Shown: positions 44,125 to 53,394, counted from the first letter of the stretch. The stretch is 60,680 bases of DNA from DAINBT01 sp036732785 (GCA_964537505.1 CAZICK010000009.1:1-60680), one strand, 5' to 3'. Made by a program: numbers and translations. The notes: generated by a model not told the origin, from the letters alone.

Positions 44125-46707
44125 TCATGTAAAGAAACAAATAACTTTTTGGGAGACTACCTCACACATAAATTGAAGTTGGCTGGAATCAACTTCATAT
44201 ACTTTGACGACATCCTCATAGCTGCGTTCTTCTGGGAAAAAGTCGGTTAGTAGATTGGGCATTTCTGCAAGCTTAGCTTTGTTGAAGACTACGCTTTCTT
44301 TCTGTGGGAAGATGGCCACATAGAATATGTCACTTTCAACCAAATTCTGAAAAAAATGTGTACCAAAAGAAAGTTCCGGCATCAGATTTCCCCCTGCGTA
44401 TGCTATTTCTGCAAGCACTGTTATCTTATTGATTTCAGCAAAATTAACCGGGACCCCTAAACTTGGTGTGGTTGTGCCCCATCTGCCAGGCCCAAACAGG
44501 ATAGTTGGAGTAGTTTCTCTATTGGCTATCTGGCTATTTAGTTTTCCTATCAGCCTTGCGATACTATATTTTTGTGAAACCGGCATCTCTACGTATGCTT
44601 GTGGATCGACATAAATAATTCTTTTAATTGGCTGAGAGATACTGCCGCCCATAGTATAGCCCTTTGAAGCAAAAAGTATTTTTTCAGGTTTAATGTTTTC
44701 TGGAAGTTGCACACTTGCTTTTACACCTTTGGTTTGCAGAGGTCTGCATTGGACTAAATTAATTTTAAATGAATCGTCATCTGTAAAATTGACCGTGAAT
44801 TCTATGTCCACAGGATATTGGTAATAATTTTCCAGGGTCTTTAGCATTTTTCGCATTATTTTTGTGAAGTTAGTGTTTGATAGAAGCTTTTTGAATGTCA
44901 GAAGCCAATATCTCTGATTCTTGATACCCAGTTCTTTCATTTTACGTTCGGTATGTGGATCTGGTTCTGCTATCAACTCTAGTTTCATATTGAGTTCATC
45001 ATTCAACAGATCAGTTACGCTAACAGTCCTTAAACAATTTTGGCTGGTATCGAGAAGGTCGGCATTATGCTGTGAGAATCTGCTTTGGTCTTCTCTATCA
45101 GCATACGGCCGTAATAGCGGTTGGTCCAAAGCTATTGTTTGCGGGTAATCATCCTCAACCCGGTCCACCGCTCGTGTACCCAGACCAAAGACGAGTCTGA
45201 GCATACCGGCTTTTGGGTCAAGGTCAGACTTCCAGACAAAAGTATTATATGAAACACCTACGCCGGCCAGGTCGGGGAAAAAGTAGCTTTTCTTATAGGA
45301 GCCTGACACCCGTTGCACGAGCAAAGCCATTTGTTCGTCGTGCTGGTCAAGCCCTCGCTGCAAACGATACGCAAGTGCACTTTCATCCATGGTGCTTGCA
45401 TAAACTCTTTGTACAGCTTCTTCGAATTCAGAGTAACGCTGTTGAGGGTCTCCCTGATTTACAAGGAACAAGCTTTCATATTTTCCGGCAAACGCATTGC
45501 CGAATGAATCTTCCAGTAAACTGCTTGAACGAACAATAATCGGAGACTGGCCGAAATATTCTATTATTTCCTGGAACCTCTCGCGAGCCTGATCAGGAAA
45601 CTTGCCTCGCAGCAGGTTTTCCTTCATTTCAGTCGCTACGTCAAAATAGTCTTCTTTTGTTTTCTGCTTCATAAACAGTTTCCACCAGCCGTTTTCGACT
45701 ATATAGCTGTAGAAAACATCTGAGCCAATATAAAATGAATCATGCGGTTCCAGGCATTGATCCCAATCGAAAGACTTATCGTTAGCTAAGATTTTTTGGG
45801 CCAGCAACATTCCGACTGCCTTGCCGCCGATGAAGCCGCTGCCAATCAATCTGCTTTTAATATTTATCAAATCTTCAAGAGAAAAACTGTTTTGAGCAAG
45901 CTGTGAAATTCTTTTTTCACGGCCAACCATTATTCTGCAAAGCTCTCGGACCAGTTCTTTGACGTCTTTTGAGTCCGGTGGCGATTTTGTCAAGCTGTCT
46001 GCCTTCATAAACAGGCGGTCCCAATGGTCCAGAAATCTTGCTGAGTCATTCGGGCTTTTTTGAGAAATGTGGCTTAAAAGTTTGCTTGCATCAATACTGC
46101 TTATTACAGGTGTAAATTCTTCGCCTCGTTGTAAATGAGGCAAAAACATTGTTGGCAGATATCTTTTCCATACTTTTAACGGATGGACGTAAAAGTTTCC
46201 ATCAAAATCATAAACATCCAGCAATAGTTGGGTTGTTTCGCGGATACGAGCAACCGTCTGGAAAGAGTGATAATTTCGCAATATGGCAAAGTAAGCAATT
46301 GTGTCCAATTCGAAGAGGTAAGGGCAGGTAACCATAAAGAAATTGCCAACCATCAAATCCGTTGCCCAGGCACTTAGCAAGTCCGAAAGGCAATCAAATA
46401 CATAATAGGCTTCAGTACCTTCCCGGCTGATTATGGCGTGAACCTGTGTAGAGAAACTTTCGAAACCGCCTTTTGCATCGAGCTGGTATATTGTCACACC
46501 CGGCTGATTTTCGATAAGGGGTTTATGCTGGGCAAACCTCATATAAATAATGTTTCGTTTATCCTCCAGGGCCTTTTTTATATATGGCCTAACAAAGTGA
46601 CTATAGTCTTCTATACTATCAACCTGCCAAACGACGTTGTCACCTTTTTTCAAATCGCAAATTATTTTATCCAAACCTTTAAGGCCTGTACTTGCCCAAG
46701 CTGTCAT
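44125..46707 (-). CDS. KaiC-like/PEP-synthase ATP-grasp fusion protein
   Basis: 860 residues. Residues 1-200 resemble a KaiC/RecA-type domain (TGLKGLDKIICDLKKGD, YYVFDCLSDLLSAW as Walker B-like strand), but VDSIEDY stands where the Walker A lysine loop should be. Residues about 285-690 form a PEP/pyruvate-binding ATP-grasp domain (GFIGGKAVGML, PIIVRSSSLLEDSFGNAFAGK, closing VQCRPLQTKG). A C-terminal domain has FGPGRWGTTTPSLGVPV. The phosphohistidine domain and the C-terminal barrel of PEP synthase are missing, so it is not a complete PEP synthase. It starts three bases after the NifA-like gene with AAAGG overlapping that gene's end, implying coupled translation and a joint function. Confidence 0.8.
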   Translation of the reverse strand: MTAWASTGLKGLDKIICDLKKGDNVVWQVDSIEDYSHFVRPYIKKALEDKRNIIYMRFAQHKPLIENQPGVTIYQLDAKGGFESFSTQVHAIISREGTEAYYVFDCLSDLLSAWATDLMVGNFFMVTCPYLFELDTIAYFAILRNYHSFQTVARIRETTQLLLDVYDFDGNFYVHPLKVWKRYLPTMFLPHLQRGEEFTPVISSIDASKLLSHISQKSPNDSARFLDHWDRLFMKADSLTKSPPDSKDVKELVRELCRIMVGREKRISQLAQNSFSLEDLINIKSRLIGSGFIGGKAVGMLLAQKILANDKSFDWDQCLEPHDSFYIGSDVFYSYIVENGWWKLFMKQKTKEDYFDVATEMKENLLRGKFPDQARERFQEIIEYFGQSPIIVRSSSLLEDSFGNAFAGKYESLFLVNQGDPQQRYSEFEEAVQRVYASTMDESALAYRLQRGLDQHDEQMALLVQRVSGSYKKSYFFPDLAGVGVSYNTFVWKSDLDPKAGMLRLVFGLGTRAVDRVEDDYPQTIALDQPLLRPYADREDQSRFSQHNADLLDTSQNCLRTVSVTDLLNDELNMKLELIAEPDPHTERKMKELGIKNQRYWLLTFKKLLSNTNFTKIMRKMLKTLENYYQYPVDIEFTVNFTDDDSFKINLVQCRPLQTKGVKASVQLPENIKPEKILFASKGYTMGGSISQPIKRIIYVDPQAYVEMPVSQKYSIARLIGKLNSQIANRETTPTILFGPGRWGTTTPSLGVPVNFAEINKITVLAEIAYAGGNLMPELSFGTHFFQNLVESDIFYVAIFPQKESVVFNKAKLAEMPNLLTDFFPEERSYEDVVKVYEVDSSQLQFMCEVVSQKVICFFT

Positions 46708-46710
46708 AAG

Positions 46711-48288
46711 TCAACCTTTCTTTTTATAGTATCTTCTGTAATCGATACCTAACTCTTTGACTTTATATCGCATGATCCTTGCTGTGGTTTTTAGGTCTCG
46801 GGCCGTTGCTGCCAGATTGCTGTTGCAGCGTTTAAGTGCATCTATAATCAGATCACGTTCAAACAAATTGATTCTTTCCTTTAGCGAACCGGTGCCGACC
46901 GTACCTGTTGCATCCGAGGTCTGCAAAGTTGGGGGCAGGTGATGTCCGTGGATAACGCCGTCACTGCTTAGAAGTACAGCTCTTTCGATACAGTTTTCAA
47001 GCTCGCGTACATTCCCCGGCCAATGGTACGAAACCATCATATTGATTGCCGGCGTACTGATTCGCCGAATGTCTTTGTCCATTTTTTTTGAGTATTGCTC
47101 TGCAAAGAAATCAGCTAACAGCAAGATGTCATCCTTACGGTCACGTAATGGGGGCAGCAGGATTGGAAACACATTTATTCTATAATAAAGGTCCTGTCTG
47201 AAACTACCTTTATCTACCGCTTTTTCTAAGTCACGGTTTGTAGCTGTGATAATCCTGGCATTTGTTTTTAAGGTGCGATTACTGCCAACTCGTTGGAATT
47301 CTTTTTCCTGAAGAACACGAAGCAGCTTTACCTGAATAGCGTAGGAAAAGTCACCTATTTCATCAAGAAATATGGTGCCGTTGTTTGCTTCTTCGAGCCG
47401 ACCCTTACGAGCTTGTATAGCTCCGGTAAAAGCTCCTTTTTCATGGCCGAACAACTCGCTTTCGAGCAGGTTTTCGTTCAGGGCGGCACAATTAATCTTC
47501 ACAAAAGGCCCATCATTCCTTGGGCTGGAAAAATGGATGGCGTGGGCAACCAATTCTTTTCCTGTGCCTGATTCGCCGCGTATAAGTACCGTTGTGTTGG
47601 AAACCGCAACCTGACGAATTTGACGATACACATCACGCATAGCATTGGAATTGCCTATTATATTTTCTGGGCGGAACCTGTCTTCCAATTCATGTCGTAA
47701 TCGCACATTCTCATCTTCAAGTGCCTGCCGTTCAATTCTGGCTTCGCGGCGAGATCTTAAATCGTTTGCTATCATACTGGCCACAATGCTTAGTATCCTC
47801 ATTTCCTCATCAAGGGAGGCTGTTTCTTCAAAGGGTCTATCAACTGAGATCGTTCCAATCACGTCATTGTTAATTGAAATGGGAACGCAAATAAAACTCA
47901 AATCCTGCTTTGTAACATTCCACCTTTCAAAGCGATTCAAAAACAGTGGCTCCTGGGAGACTTTTGGCACAATCATTGGCTTACCGGTCTGCATAACCCT
48001 GCCTGTTACACCTTCTCCGATCCGATATGTAATTTTTCGGCTCTGCTCCTGCAAAAGATCGTGAGCAGCTTCTATTTTAATTCCATTGCCATCCAACGAA
48101 AGAAGCGTAATTGTACCTCTGGCCAGTCCAAGGTCTTTGTCCAGCATATCCAAAAGAGAGGCAAGGACTTCCTGCTGGCGTGTGCCGGCAGCTAATATCT
48201 GACTGACCTTATAAAGGGTTTCAAGCTGTGGCGCGGGGCTTATGGTATATGTTGCAGTACCTTGCAAAAATGTAGTTTTCTCGGCCAT
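46711..48288 (-). CDS. NifA-like sigma54-dependent transcriptional activator
   Basis: 525 residues from ATG 48286-48288 (GAGGA eight bases upstream); an ATG six codons earlier has no SD. Domain order: GAF sensor (about 20-175), AAA+ ATPase with Walker A GESGTGKE, sigma54-contacting loop ESELFGHEKGAFTGA, Walker B GTIFLDEIGDF and the sensor R-finger region, then a Fis-type helix-turn-helix ending ARIMRYKVKELGIDYRRYY, which is NifA/AnfA-like. It remodels sigma54 polymerase bound at -24/-12 promoters. It diverges from the nitrogen-assimilation operon, whose promoter is of that class, so direct activation is likely. No nif structural genes are present. Promoter at 48323-48350. Confidence 0.93.
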   Translation of the reverse strand: MAEKTTFLQGTATYTISPAPQLETLYKVSQILAAGTRQQEVLASLLDMLDKDLGLARGTITLLSLDGNGIKIEAAHDLLQEQSRKITYRIGEGVTGRVMQTGKPMIVPKVSQEPLFLNRFERWNVTKQDLSFICVPISINNDVIGTISVDRPFEETASLDEEMRILSIVASMIANDLRSRREARIERQALEDENVRLRHELEDRFRPENIIGNSNAMRDVYRQIRQVAVSNTTVLIRGESGTGKELVAHAIHFSSPRNDGPFVKINCAALNENLLESELFGHEKGAFTGAIQARKGRLEEANNGTIFLDEIGDFSYAIQVKLLRVLQEKEFQRVGSNRTLKTNARIITATNRDLEKAVDKGSFRQDLYYRINVFPILLPPLRDRKDDILLLADFFAEQYSKKMDKDIRRISTPAINMMVSYHWPGNVRELENCIERAVLLSSDGVIHGHHLPPTLQTSDATGTVGTGSLKERINLFERDLIIDALKRCNSNLAATARDLKTTARIMRYKVKELGIDYRRYYKKKG

Positions 48289-48322
48289 TTCAAAATTCCT
48301 CGTCATTTACTAATACGACATA

Positions 48323-48350
48323 ATTGTAACATAGCATGATAGCATCGCAA
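48323..48350 (-). promoter_or_regulatory. Probable sigma70 promoter of the activator gene
   Basis: On the minus strand TTGCGA (48350-48345), 16-bp spacer, TACAAT (48328-48323). The start site would be near 48316, leaving a leader of about 28 nt before the activator ATG. Confidence 0.5.
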
Positions 48351-48610
48351 AACATTTCTTATAATAAAAATCATAAGCAAAAAGCGAATCATCATAACTC
48401 TTTCAATTTCAAGATGTTATTGCAATTTGCGAACAAGGGGCCTTTGTGAAAATAAATCTGAACATATAGGTTTTTTATCCAAAAGCAAGGAACAAATATG
48501 TCATACTTTTGCGGCTAGTTACAAAATTGTCACTTTACGCCTACTGCCCCATAACCAGAAAAGCTACGTATCACTATGTATGATAAAGACTTACAGCTTA
48601 ATTACTTCTT

Positions 48611-48626
48611 TGGCATAGCGATTGCG
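48611..48626 (+). promoter_or_regulatory. Sigma54 (-24/-12) promoter of the nitrogen operon
   Basis: TGGCATAGCGATTGCG, close to consensus TGGCAC-N5-TTGC: GG (48612-48613) and GC (48624-48625) are exactly 10 bases apart. Predicted start near 48637, about 38 nt before the porin-like gene ATG. It matches the neighbouring sigma54 activator. Confidence 0.75.
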
Positions 48627-48674
48627 TTATATGGTGCAATGATTGTCAAGCCTGGACGTAAAGGATTTTTTAAG

Positions 48675-49433
48675 ATGAGATGTAGATGTTTGATTGTGGG
48701 TTTTGTTGTTTTGGCCTGCAGCAGTTTGGTCGGCCCGGCCACAGGAGAGGTCGATTTTGAGATTACGGCTGATTATTTTGGCAAATACATCTGGCGAGGT
48801 CAAAACATCAATGATAAGGGTGTTTTTCAGCCTTTGGTTTCTCTAGGCAATTATGGTTTTACAGGATCCATCTGGGGCAGCCAGGATTGGACGAGTGTGA
48901 ACAATAATGGTGGCAATTTCACTGAATTAGAGTACACACTTGACTATACCCATGCTATCCCGGGTATTGACGGTTTGAGCGGTTCGGCGGGTGCGATTCA
49001 TTACATGTTTCCTCACACCGAATCACCAGCCACAACCGAGGTATATGTTGGCCTTAGTCTTACCAATGTGCCATTTACTCCTTCAATTAAGATTTATCGC
49101 GACGTTGATGAGTTCATGGGTAGCTACTATCAGTTTGACATCGGTAAGATGTTTGAAAAGGTCGCCGTATGGAGCAAGAAGTGCTACTGCGGGCTGGCTT
49201 TGGGTGCGAGTGTTGGTTATGGCAATGGCGCATATAATAAAGGTTATTTTTCTACTGTCAAAGATGATGGCCTCAACGATTTGACTCTGACGGCAGGTTT
49301 GCCAATTTGTTTTGGCAACTGGACGGTCAAGCCGAATATAAATTATTCAACTATGCTTAGCGATTCTGTACGCTCAGCAACAAACAAAAGCGACAATCTC
49401 TGGGCAGGAGTGAATATTTCCAGAAGTTTTTAA
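48675..49433 (+). CDS. TorF-like outer-membrane porin protein
   Basis: 252 residues from ATG 48675 (AAAGGA upstream); earlier in-frame starts overlap the promoter. A signal peptide (about 1-23) is followed by a beta-barrel-like sequence with alternating aromatic/polar residues: FGKYIWRGQNINDKGVFQP, YGFTGSIWGSQDW and the C-terminal WAGVNISRSF ending in phenylalanine, as outer-membrane barrels do. It resembles the TorF family of putative porins. As the first gene of the nitrogen operon it may admit ammonium or small nitrogen compounds across the outer membrane; this is inferred from context. Next gene, amtB, begins 42 bp on. Confidence 0.75.
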   Translation: MRCRCLIVGFVVLACSSLVGPATGEVDFEITADYFGKYIWRGQNINDKGVFQPLVSLGNYGFTGSIWGSQDWTSVNNNGGNFTELEYTLDYTHAIPGIDGLSGSAGAIHYMFPHTESPATTEVYVGLSLTNVPFTPSIKIYRDVDEFMGSYYQFDIGKMFEKVAVWSKKCYCGLALGASVGYGNGAYNKGYFSTVKDDGLNDLTLTAGLPICFGNWTVKPNINYSTMLSDSVRSATNKSDNLWAGVNISRSF

Positions 49434-49475
49434 TTTAACGCGCAATGCAGTAAAACGAAAGAAGGATAATTTTAT

Positions 49476-50822
49476 ATGAGCAAACTATGGGCTTTTATTT
49501 TAATTGTGTTATGTTTGTCTGCCTCGAATGTTTTTGGCGAATCTGTTACAACACAATTACAGCAGACTGCAATCACTGATCCTACGCCGCTAAAAGTTGA
49601 TACAGGCGATACTGCATGGGTATTGATATCCGCTGCGCTTGTGATGCTTATGACGCCGGGTCTGGCGTTTTTTTATGGCGGTTTGGTAAGACGCAAAAAT
49701 TATCTCAGCGTACTTATGCAATGCTTCATAGCTTTGGCTGTTCTGAGCATTCAATGGGTGTTATTTGGTTATAGCCTTGCTTTTGGGCCAGGAAAAGGAT
49801 TCTGGGGCGGATTGCAATGGTTCGGATTAAACGGTGTGGGTTATGAGCCGTATTCGGCTTATGCTGCCACGATTCCACATAACGCATTTATGATTTTCCA
49901 GGCGATGTTTGCTGTAATAACACCCGCGCTGATTATTGGAGCATTCGCCGAAAGAATGAAGTTTTCATCGTTCCTGATTTTTATAATGCTCTGGGCAACA
50001 TTTGTATATGATCCAATCGCTCACTGGGTCTGGGGAGTCGGCGGCTGGCTGAAAGACCTTGGGGCACTGGATTTCGCCGGCGGAACGGTGGTGCATATAA
50101 ATGCTGGTATTGCCGCGTTAGTAACGGCGATAGTAGTCGGCAAAAGGAAGTGTTATGAAAAGCATCCGACTGCACCGCATAATCTGCCGTTCAGTGTGCT
50201 GGGGGCCGCGTTATTATGGTTTGGCTGGTTTGGGTTTAATGCCGGGAGTGCTTTGGGTGCCAATGGCCTGGCAGCAAGCGCTTTCATTGTAACCAACACA
50301 GCCGCATCTGCATCGGCGATATGCTGGGCGTTGCTGGACTGGTTATTTAACGGCAAACCCACAATGCTCGGTACTATAAGCGGTGCAGTAGCAGGATTAG
50401 TGGCTATTACACCTGCGGCAGGTTTTGTTGGGATAGGTTCAGCGATAGCGATAGGTCTGCTCGTAAGCGTATTTTGTTTTCTTGCGGTGGGGTTTGTAAA
50501 GCACAAGTTCGGTTACGATGATTCTCTGGATGCTTTTGGCATTCACGGTATAGGTGGTATCTTTGGAGCTTTAGCAACAGGATTGTTCGCTTCCAAGGCA
50601 ATCAATGCTACCGGTGCAGACGGCCTGTTCTTTGGAAATGCCCGGCAATTTATGATACAGCTTATCGCTGTGGCTGTGACAGTAATGTATGCGTTTATCG
50701 TTACGCTGATTATCTACAAATTGGTGGATATATTCGTCGGTGTGCGGGTTGCCGAAGAAGAAGAGGCGATCGGGCTCGACCTTACCCAGCACAATGAACG
50801 GGCTTATACAATGTTGGAATAA
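49476..50822 (+). CDS. amtB: Ammonium transporter
   Basis: 448 residues with a cleavable signal peptide (about 1-22) and eleven membrane helices of the Amt family. Motifs: FFYGGLVRRKN, the first pore histidine in GGTVVHINAGIAAL, and the second in DAFGIHGIGGIFGAL (twin-His pore pair), plus NTAASASA. It conducts NH4+/NH3 into the cytoplasm and is normally regulated by binding of the P-II protein encoded next door, 18 bp downstream. SD AAGGA before ATG. Within the sigma54-type nitrogen operon. Confidence 0.97.
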   Translation: MSKLWAFILIVLCLSASNVFGESVTTQLQQTAITDPTPLKVDTGDTAWVLISAALVMLMTPGLAFFYGGLVRRKNYLSVLMQCFIALAVLSIQWVLFGYSLAFGPGKGFWGGLQWFGLNGVGYEPYSAYAATIPHNAFMIFQAMFAVITPALIIGAFAERMKFSSFLIFIMLWATFVYDPIAHWVWGVGGWLKDLGALDFAGGTVVHINAGIAALVTAIVVGKRKCYEKHPTAPHNLPFSVLGAALLWFGWFGFNAGSALGANGLAASAFIVTNTAASASAICWALLDWLFNGKPTMLGTISGAVAGLVAITPAAGFVGIGSAIAIGLLVSVFCFLAVGFVKHKFGYDDSLDAFGIHGIGGIFGALATGLFASKAINATGADGLFFGNARQFMIQLIAVAVTVMYAFIVTLIIYKLVDIFVGVRVAEEEEAIGLDLTQHNERAYTMLE

Positions 50823-50840
50823 TGAAGAGAGGATGTTTTT

Positions 50841-51182
50841 ATGAAGTTAATAATCGCCATAATTCAACCACATAGGCTCGAATGTGTCAAAGAAGAGCTT
50901 TATAAGGCCGGGGTTAATCTCATTACGGTCAATGAAGTGCTTGGCCACGGCAGACAAAAGGGAGTTACCGAAATCTATCGTGGGATGAAAGAGACGGGCA
51001 ATCTTTTAAGAAAGATTCGGCTTGAAATTGCGGTTAATGACAATTTTGTCGAGCCGACGATAGATGCCATTACAAAAGGTGCCCAGACAGGCGAAACAGG
51101 TGACGGGAAAATCTTTATTCTTCCATTGGAAGAATGTGTTCGTATTCGTACAAGCGAAAGAGGTAGTGAAGCGATTGGTTAG
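50841..51182 (+). CDS. glnK: P-II nitrogen regulatory protein lacking Tyr51
   Basis: 113 residues, the full P-II length. N-terminal KLIIAIIQPHRLECVKEEL and the T-loop GHGRQKGVTEIYRG are canonical up to Tyr46, but positions 49-52 read M-K-E-T, so the uridylylated Tyr51 of enteric proteins (and the phosphorylated Ser49 of cyanobacteria) is missing. The B- and C-loop regions AITKGAQTGETGDGKIFILP and VRIRTSERG are intact, implying ATP/ADP and 2-oxoglutarate sensing. Location directly after amtB marks it as GlnK-like, gating AmtB and possibly controlling the operon's activator. GAGGA SD. Confidence 0.93.
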   Translation: MKLIIAIIQPHRLECVKEELYKAGVNLITVNEVLGHGRQKGVTEIYRGMKETGNLLRKIRLEIAVNDNFVEPTIDAITKGAQTGETGDGKIFILPLEECVRIRTSERGSEAIG

Positions 51183-51231
51183 GTGCAGAACAGTTAATAA
51201 AAATACTCAACAATAAATCAGGAGAAGCAAG

Positions 51232-53340
51232 ATGGATAAACATTGTCAGGCAGTAACAGAAGTGTTTGGATCGAATGTTTTTAATGACTCGGTGATGCGA
51301 GAACGTTTACCAAGGGACGTTTACCAGTCTATAAGAAAAACGATCGAGGGCCATGAGCCGCTTGATCCTGCATTGGCTAACGTGATTGCTAATGCGATGA
51401 AGGACTGGGCCATTGAAAAAGGTGCTACGCATTTTTGTCATTGGTTTCAACCGATGACGGGTCTTACGGCAGAAAAGCATGACTCTTTTATTTCGCCTAC
51501 ATCTGATGGCAGAACGATGATGGAGTTCAGCGGTAAAGAACTTTACCAGGGAGAACCGGACGCTTCATCGTTTCCGTCGGGCGGCTTGAGAGCGACCTTT
51601 GAGGCTCGTGGCTACACTGCATGGGACTGTACTTCACCGGTCTTTATCAAAGAGGATGGGAAAAATATTACGCTCTATATTCCAAGTGCATTTTGTTCAT
51701 ATACCGGCCTGGCACTTGATAAAAAAACACCATTATTGAGATCGATGGATGCTTTGGACAAACAGGCAACCAGGATACTTTCCGTCCTTGGCAATAAAAC
51801 CTCAAAGCATGTAACGGCCACGCTTGGGCCGGAGCAGGAATATTTTCTTGTGGATCGGTCATACTATAAGAAGCGTCTGGACCTTATTTTGACAGGCAGG
51901 ACTCTCTTTGGTGCGGCTTCGCCAAGGGGCCAGGAAATGGATGATCATTATTTTGGAACGCTTCATGAGCGAGTGGCTTCATTTATGCATGAGGTTAATG
52001 TTGAGCTTTGGAAGCTGGGAGTTTCTGCCAAGACACAACATAATGAAGTTGCACCAAGCCAGTATGAGCTGGCATCGGTATTTACTACTGTGAATGTTGC
52101 TACGGACCATGACCAGTTGGCTATGGAGATGCTGCAAAAAGTAGCGAATCGTCATGATTTTGTATGTTTGCTGCATGAAAAACCGTTTGCCGGCATCAAT
52201 GGATCAGGCAAACACAATAACTGGAGTATGGCGACCGATGATGGCATTAATCTGCTTGATCCAGGCAAGACTCCGCATGACAATATGGTGTTTCTGGTAA
52301 TGCTTTTTGCCATTGTGCGTGCGATCGACAAATACGCAAAATTGTTGCGGGCCAGTGTTGCTAACACCGGAAACGAGCATCGTCTTGGCGCTAATGAAGC
52401 ACCGCCGGCTATCGTTTCGATAGCCCTTGGCGAACAATTGACTGATATCTTCAATCAACTGGCCAATGGCGACGCAACCTCATCCAAACAAGGCGGTGAG
52501 CTAAAGTTGGGTGTTTCCACTTTGCCGCCCTTACCCAAAGACTGCACAGACCGTAATCGAACGTCACCGTTTGCATTTACCGGAAATAAATTTGAGTTCC
52601 GTATGGTCGGTTCAACCCAATCAACAGCGGGCCCGACTTTTGTGTTCAATACGATTGTTGCAGACGTTTTAGCTGAGATTGCTGATGAGTTGAAAAAAGC
52701 CAAGGATGTAAAAAGCGGCGCGCAAAAGATTCTGCAAAAAATAGCTAATGATCACAGTCGCATAATCTTCAACGGAAACAACTATACCGATGATTGGGTT
52801 GCCGAGGCCAAGAAACGAGGATTACCAAACATTAGCTCAACATTTGATTCACTTACTACTATAATGAATGAGGAAAATGTCGGTGTTTTCGAGAGACAAG
52901 GAGTATTAAGCAGGGCTGAATTGCATGCACGTACAGAGATTTTGTTTGAGGCCTACAGCATGCAGATAAACATCGAGGCCCTCACAATGCTGAATATCGC
53001 CAAGCGTCAGATTCTACCCGCAACTGTCAAATATTCCGGTTGCCTGGCAGATGCCATTAATGCTACGGGTTCAGCGGGTATCGATGCTGTAACGCAGAGG
53101 TCTATGCTTGAAAAGGTGTCTGGACTGATCAGTTCCACTGACAAAGCTCTCAAGGACCTTGAAGCGGTTGTCGAACAATGTGCAAAAATAGAGGATGTTT
53201 CAGATAAAGCTCAATTCTGCCGGGACAAGATAATTCCCGCCATGTGTGAATTGAGGCGGTTTGCCGATGAGCTTGAAATGAATGTTGATGCAGATTTGTG
53301 GCCGTTGCCAACTTATGCGGAAATGTTGTTTCTTAAATAA
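51232..53340 (+). CDS. glnN: Glutamine synthetase type III
   Basis: 702 residues, the characteristic length of GSIII (about 700-730) rather than GSI (450). It condenses glutamate, ammonia and ATP to glutamine in the cytoplasm. Visible active-site motifs: GPEQEYFLVD (metal ligands), NEVAPSQYEL, INGSGKHNNWSM and NKFEFRMVGS. The GSIII-specific N-terminal part (VFGSNVFNDSVMRERLP) is present. AGGAG SD. Co-transcription with amtB, P-II and GOGAT genes indicates nitrogen-limited expression through the sigma54 promoter. No adenylylation Tyr region typical of GSI-beta is recognisable. Confidence 0.96.
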   Translation: MDKHCQAVTEVFGSNVFNDSVMRERLPRDVYQSIRKTIEGHEPLDPALANVIANAMKDWAIEKGATHFCHWFQPMTGLTAEKHDSFISPTSDGRTMMEFSGKELYQGEPDASSFPSGGLRATFEARGYTAWDCTSPVFIKEDGKNITLYIPSAFCSYTGLALDKKTPLLRSMDALDKQATRILSVLGNKTSKHVTATLGPEQEYFLVDRSYYKKRLDLILTGRTLFGAASPRGQEMDDHYFGTLHERVASFMHEVNVELWKLGVSAKTQHNEVAPSQYELASVFTTVNVATDHDQLAMEMLQKVANRHDFVCLLHEKPFAGINGSGKHNNWSMATDDGINLLDPGKTPHDNMVFLVMLFAIVRAIDKYAKLLRASVANTGNEHRLGANEAPPAIVSIALGEQLTDIFNQLANGDATSSKQGGELKLGVSTLPPLPKDCTDRNRTSPFAFTGNKFEFRMVGSTQSTAGPTFVFNTIVADVLAEIADELKKAKDVKSGAQKILQKIANDHSRIIFNGNNYTDDWVAEAKKRGLPNISSTFDSLTTIMNEENVGVFERQGVLSRAELHARTEILFEAYSMQINIEALTMLNIAKRQILPATVKYSGCLADAINATGSAGIDAVTQRSMLEKVSGLISSTDKALKDLEAVVEQCAKIEDVSDKAQFCRDKIIPAMCELRRFADELEMNVDADLWPLPTYAEMLFLK

Positions 53341-53394
53341 TGAGTTAAGGACCCGGAATGAAATCGAACTATATTTTTATCTTAGGAGAAAAAC

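Larger units (their letters stand above)
48289..48674. promoter_or_regulatory. Divergent control region of the nitrogen island
   Basis: 386 AT-rich bases between the activator gene and the porin gene. It holds the activator's sigma70-like promoter, the -24/-12 element at 48611-48626 and an imperfect dyad GTTACAAAATTGTCAC at 48518-48533, about 90 bases upstream of the -24/-12 element, in a suitable place for an enhancer. Canonical NifA sites TGT-N10-ACA were not found. Confidence 0.55.

Noticed and set aside
44125..46707. Annotation as phosphoenolpyruvate synthase (ppsA)
   Set aside because: Only the N-terminal ATP-grasp part is present; the phosphohistidine motif and the C-terminal PEP/pyruvate barrel are missing.
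46711..48288. NifA homologue as a sign of nitrogen fixation genes
   Set aside because: No nifHDK or cofactor genes are present; the adjacent targets are ammonium transport and assimilation genes.
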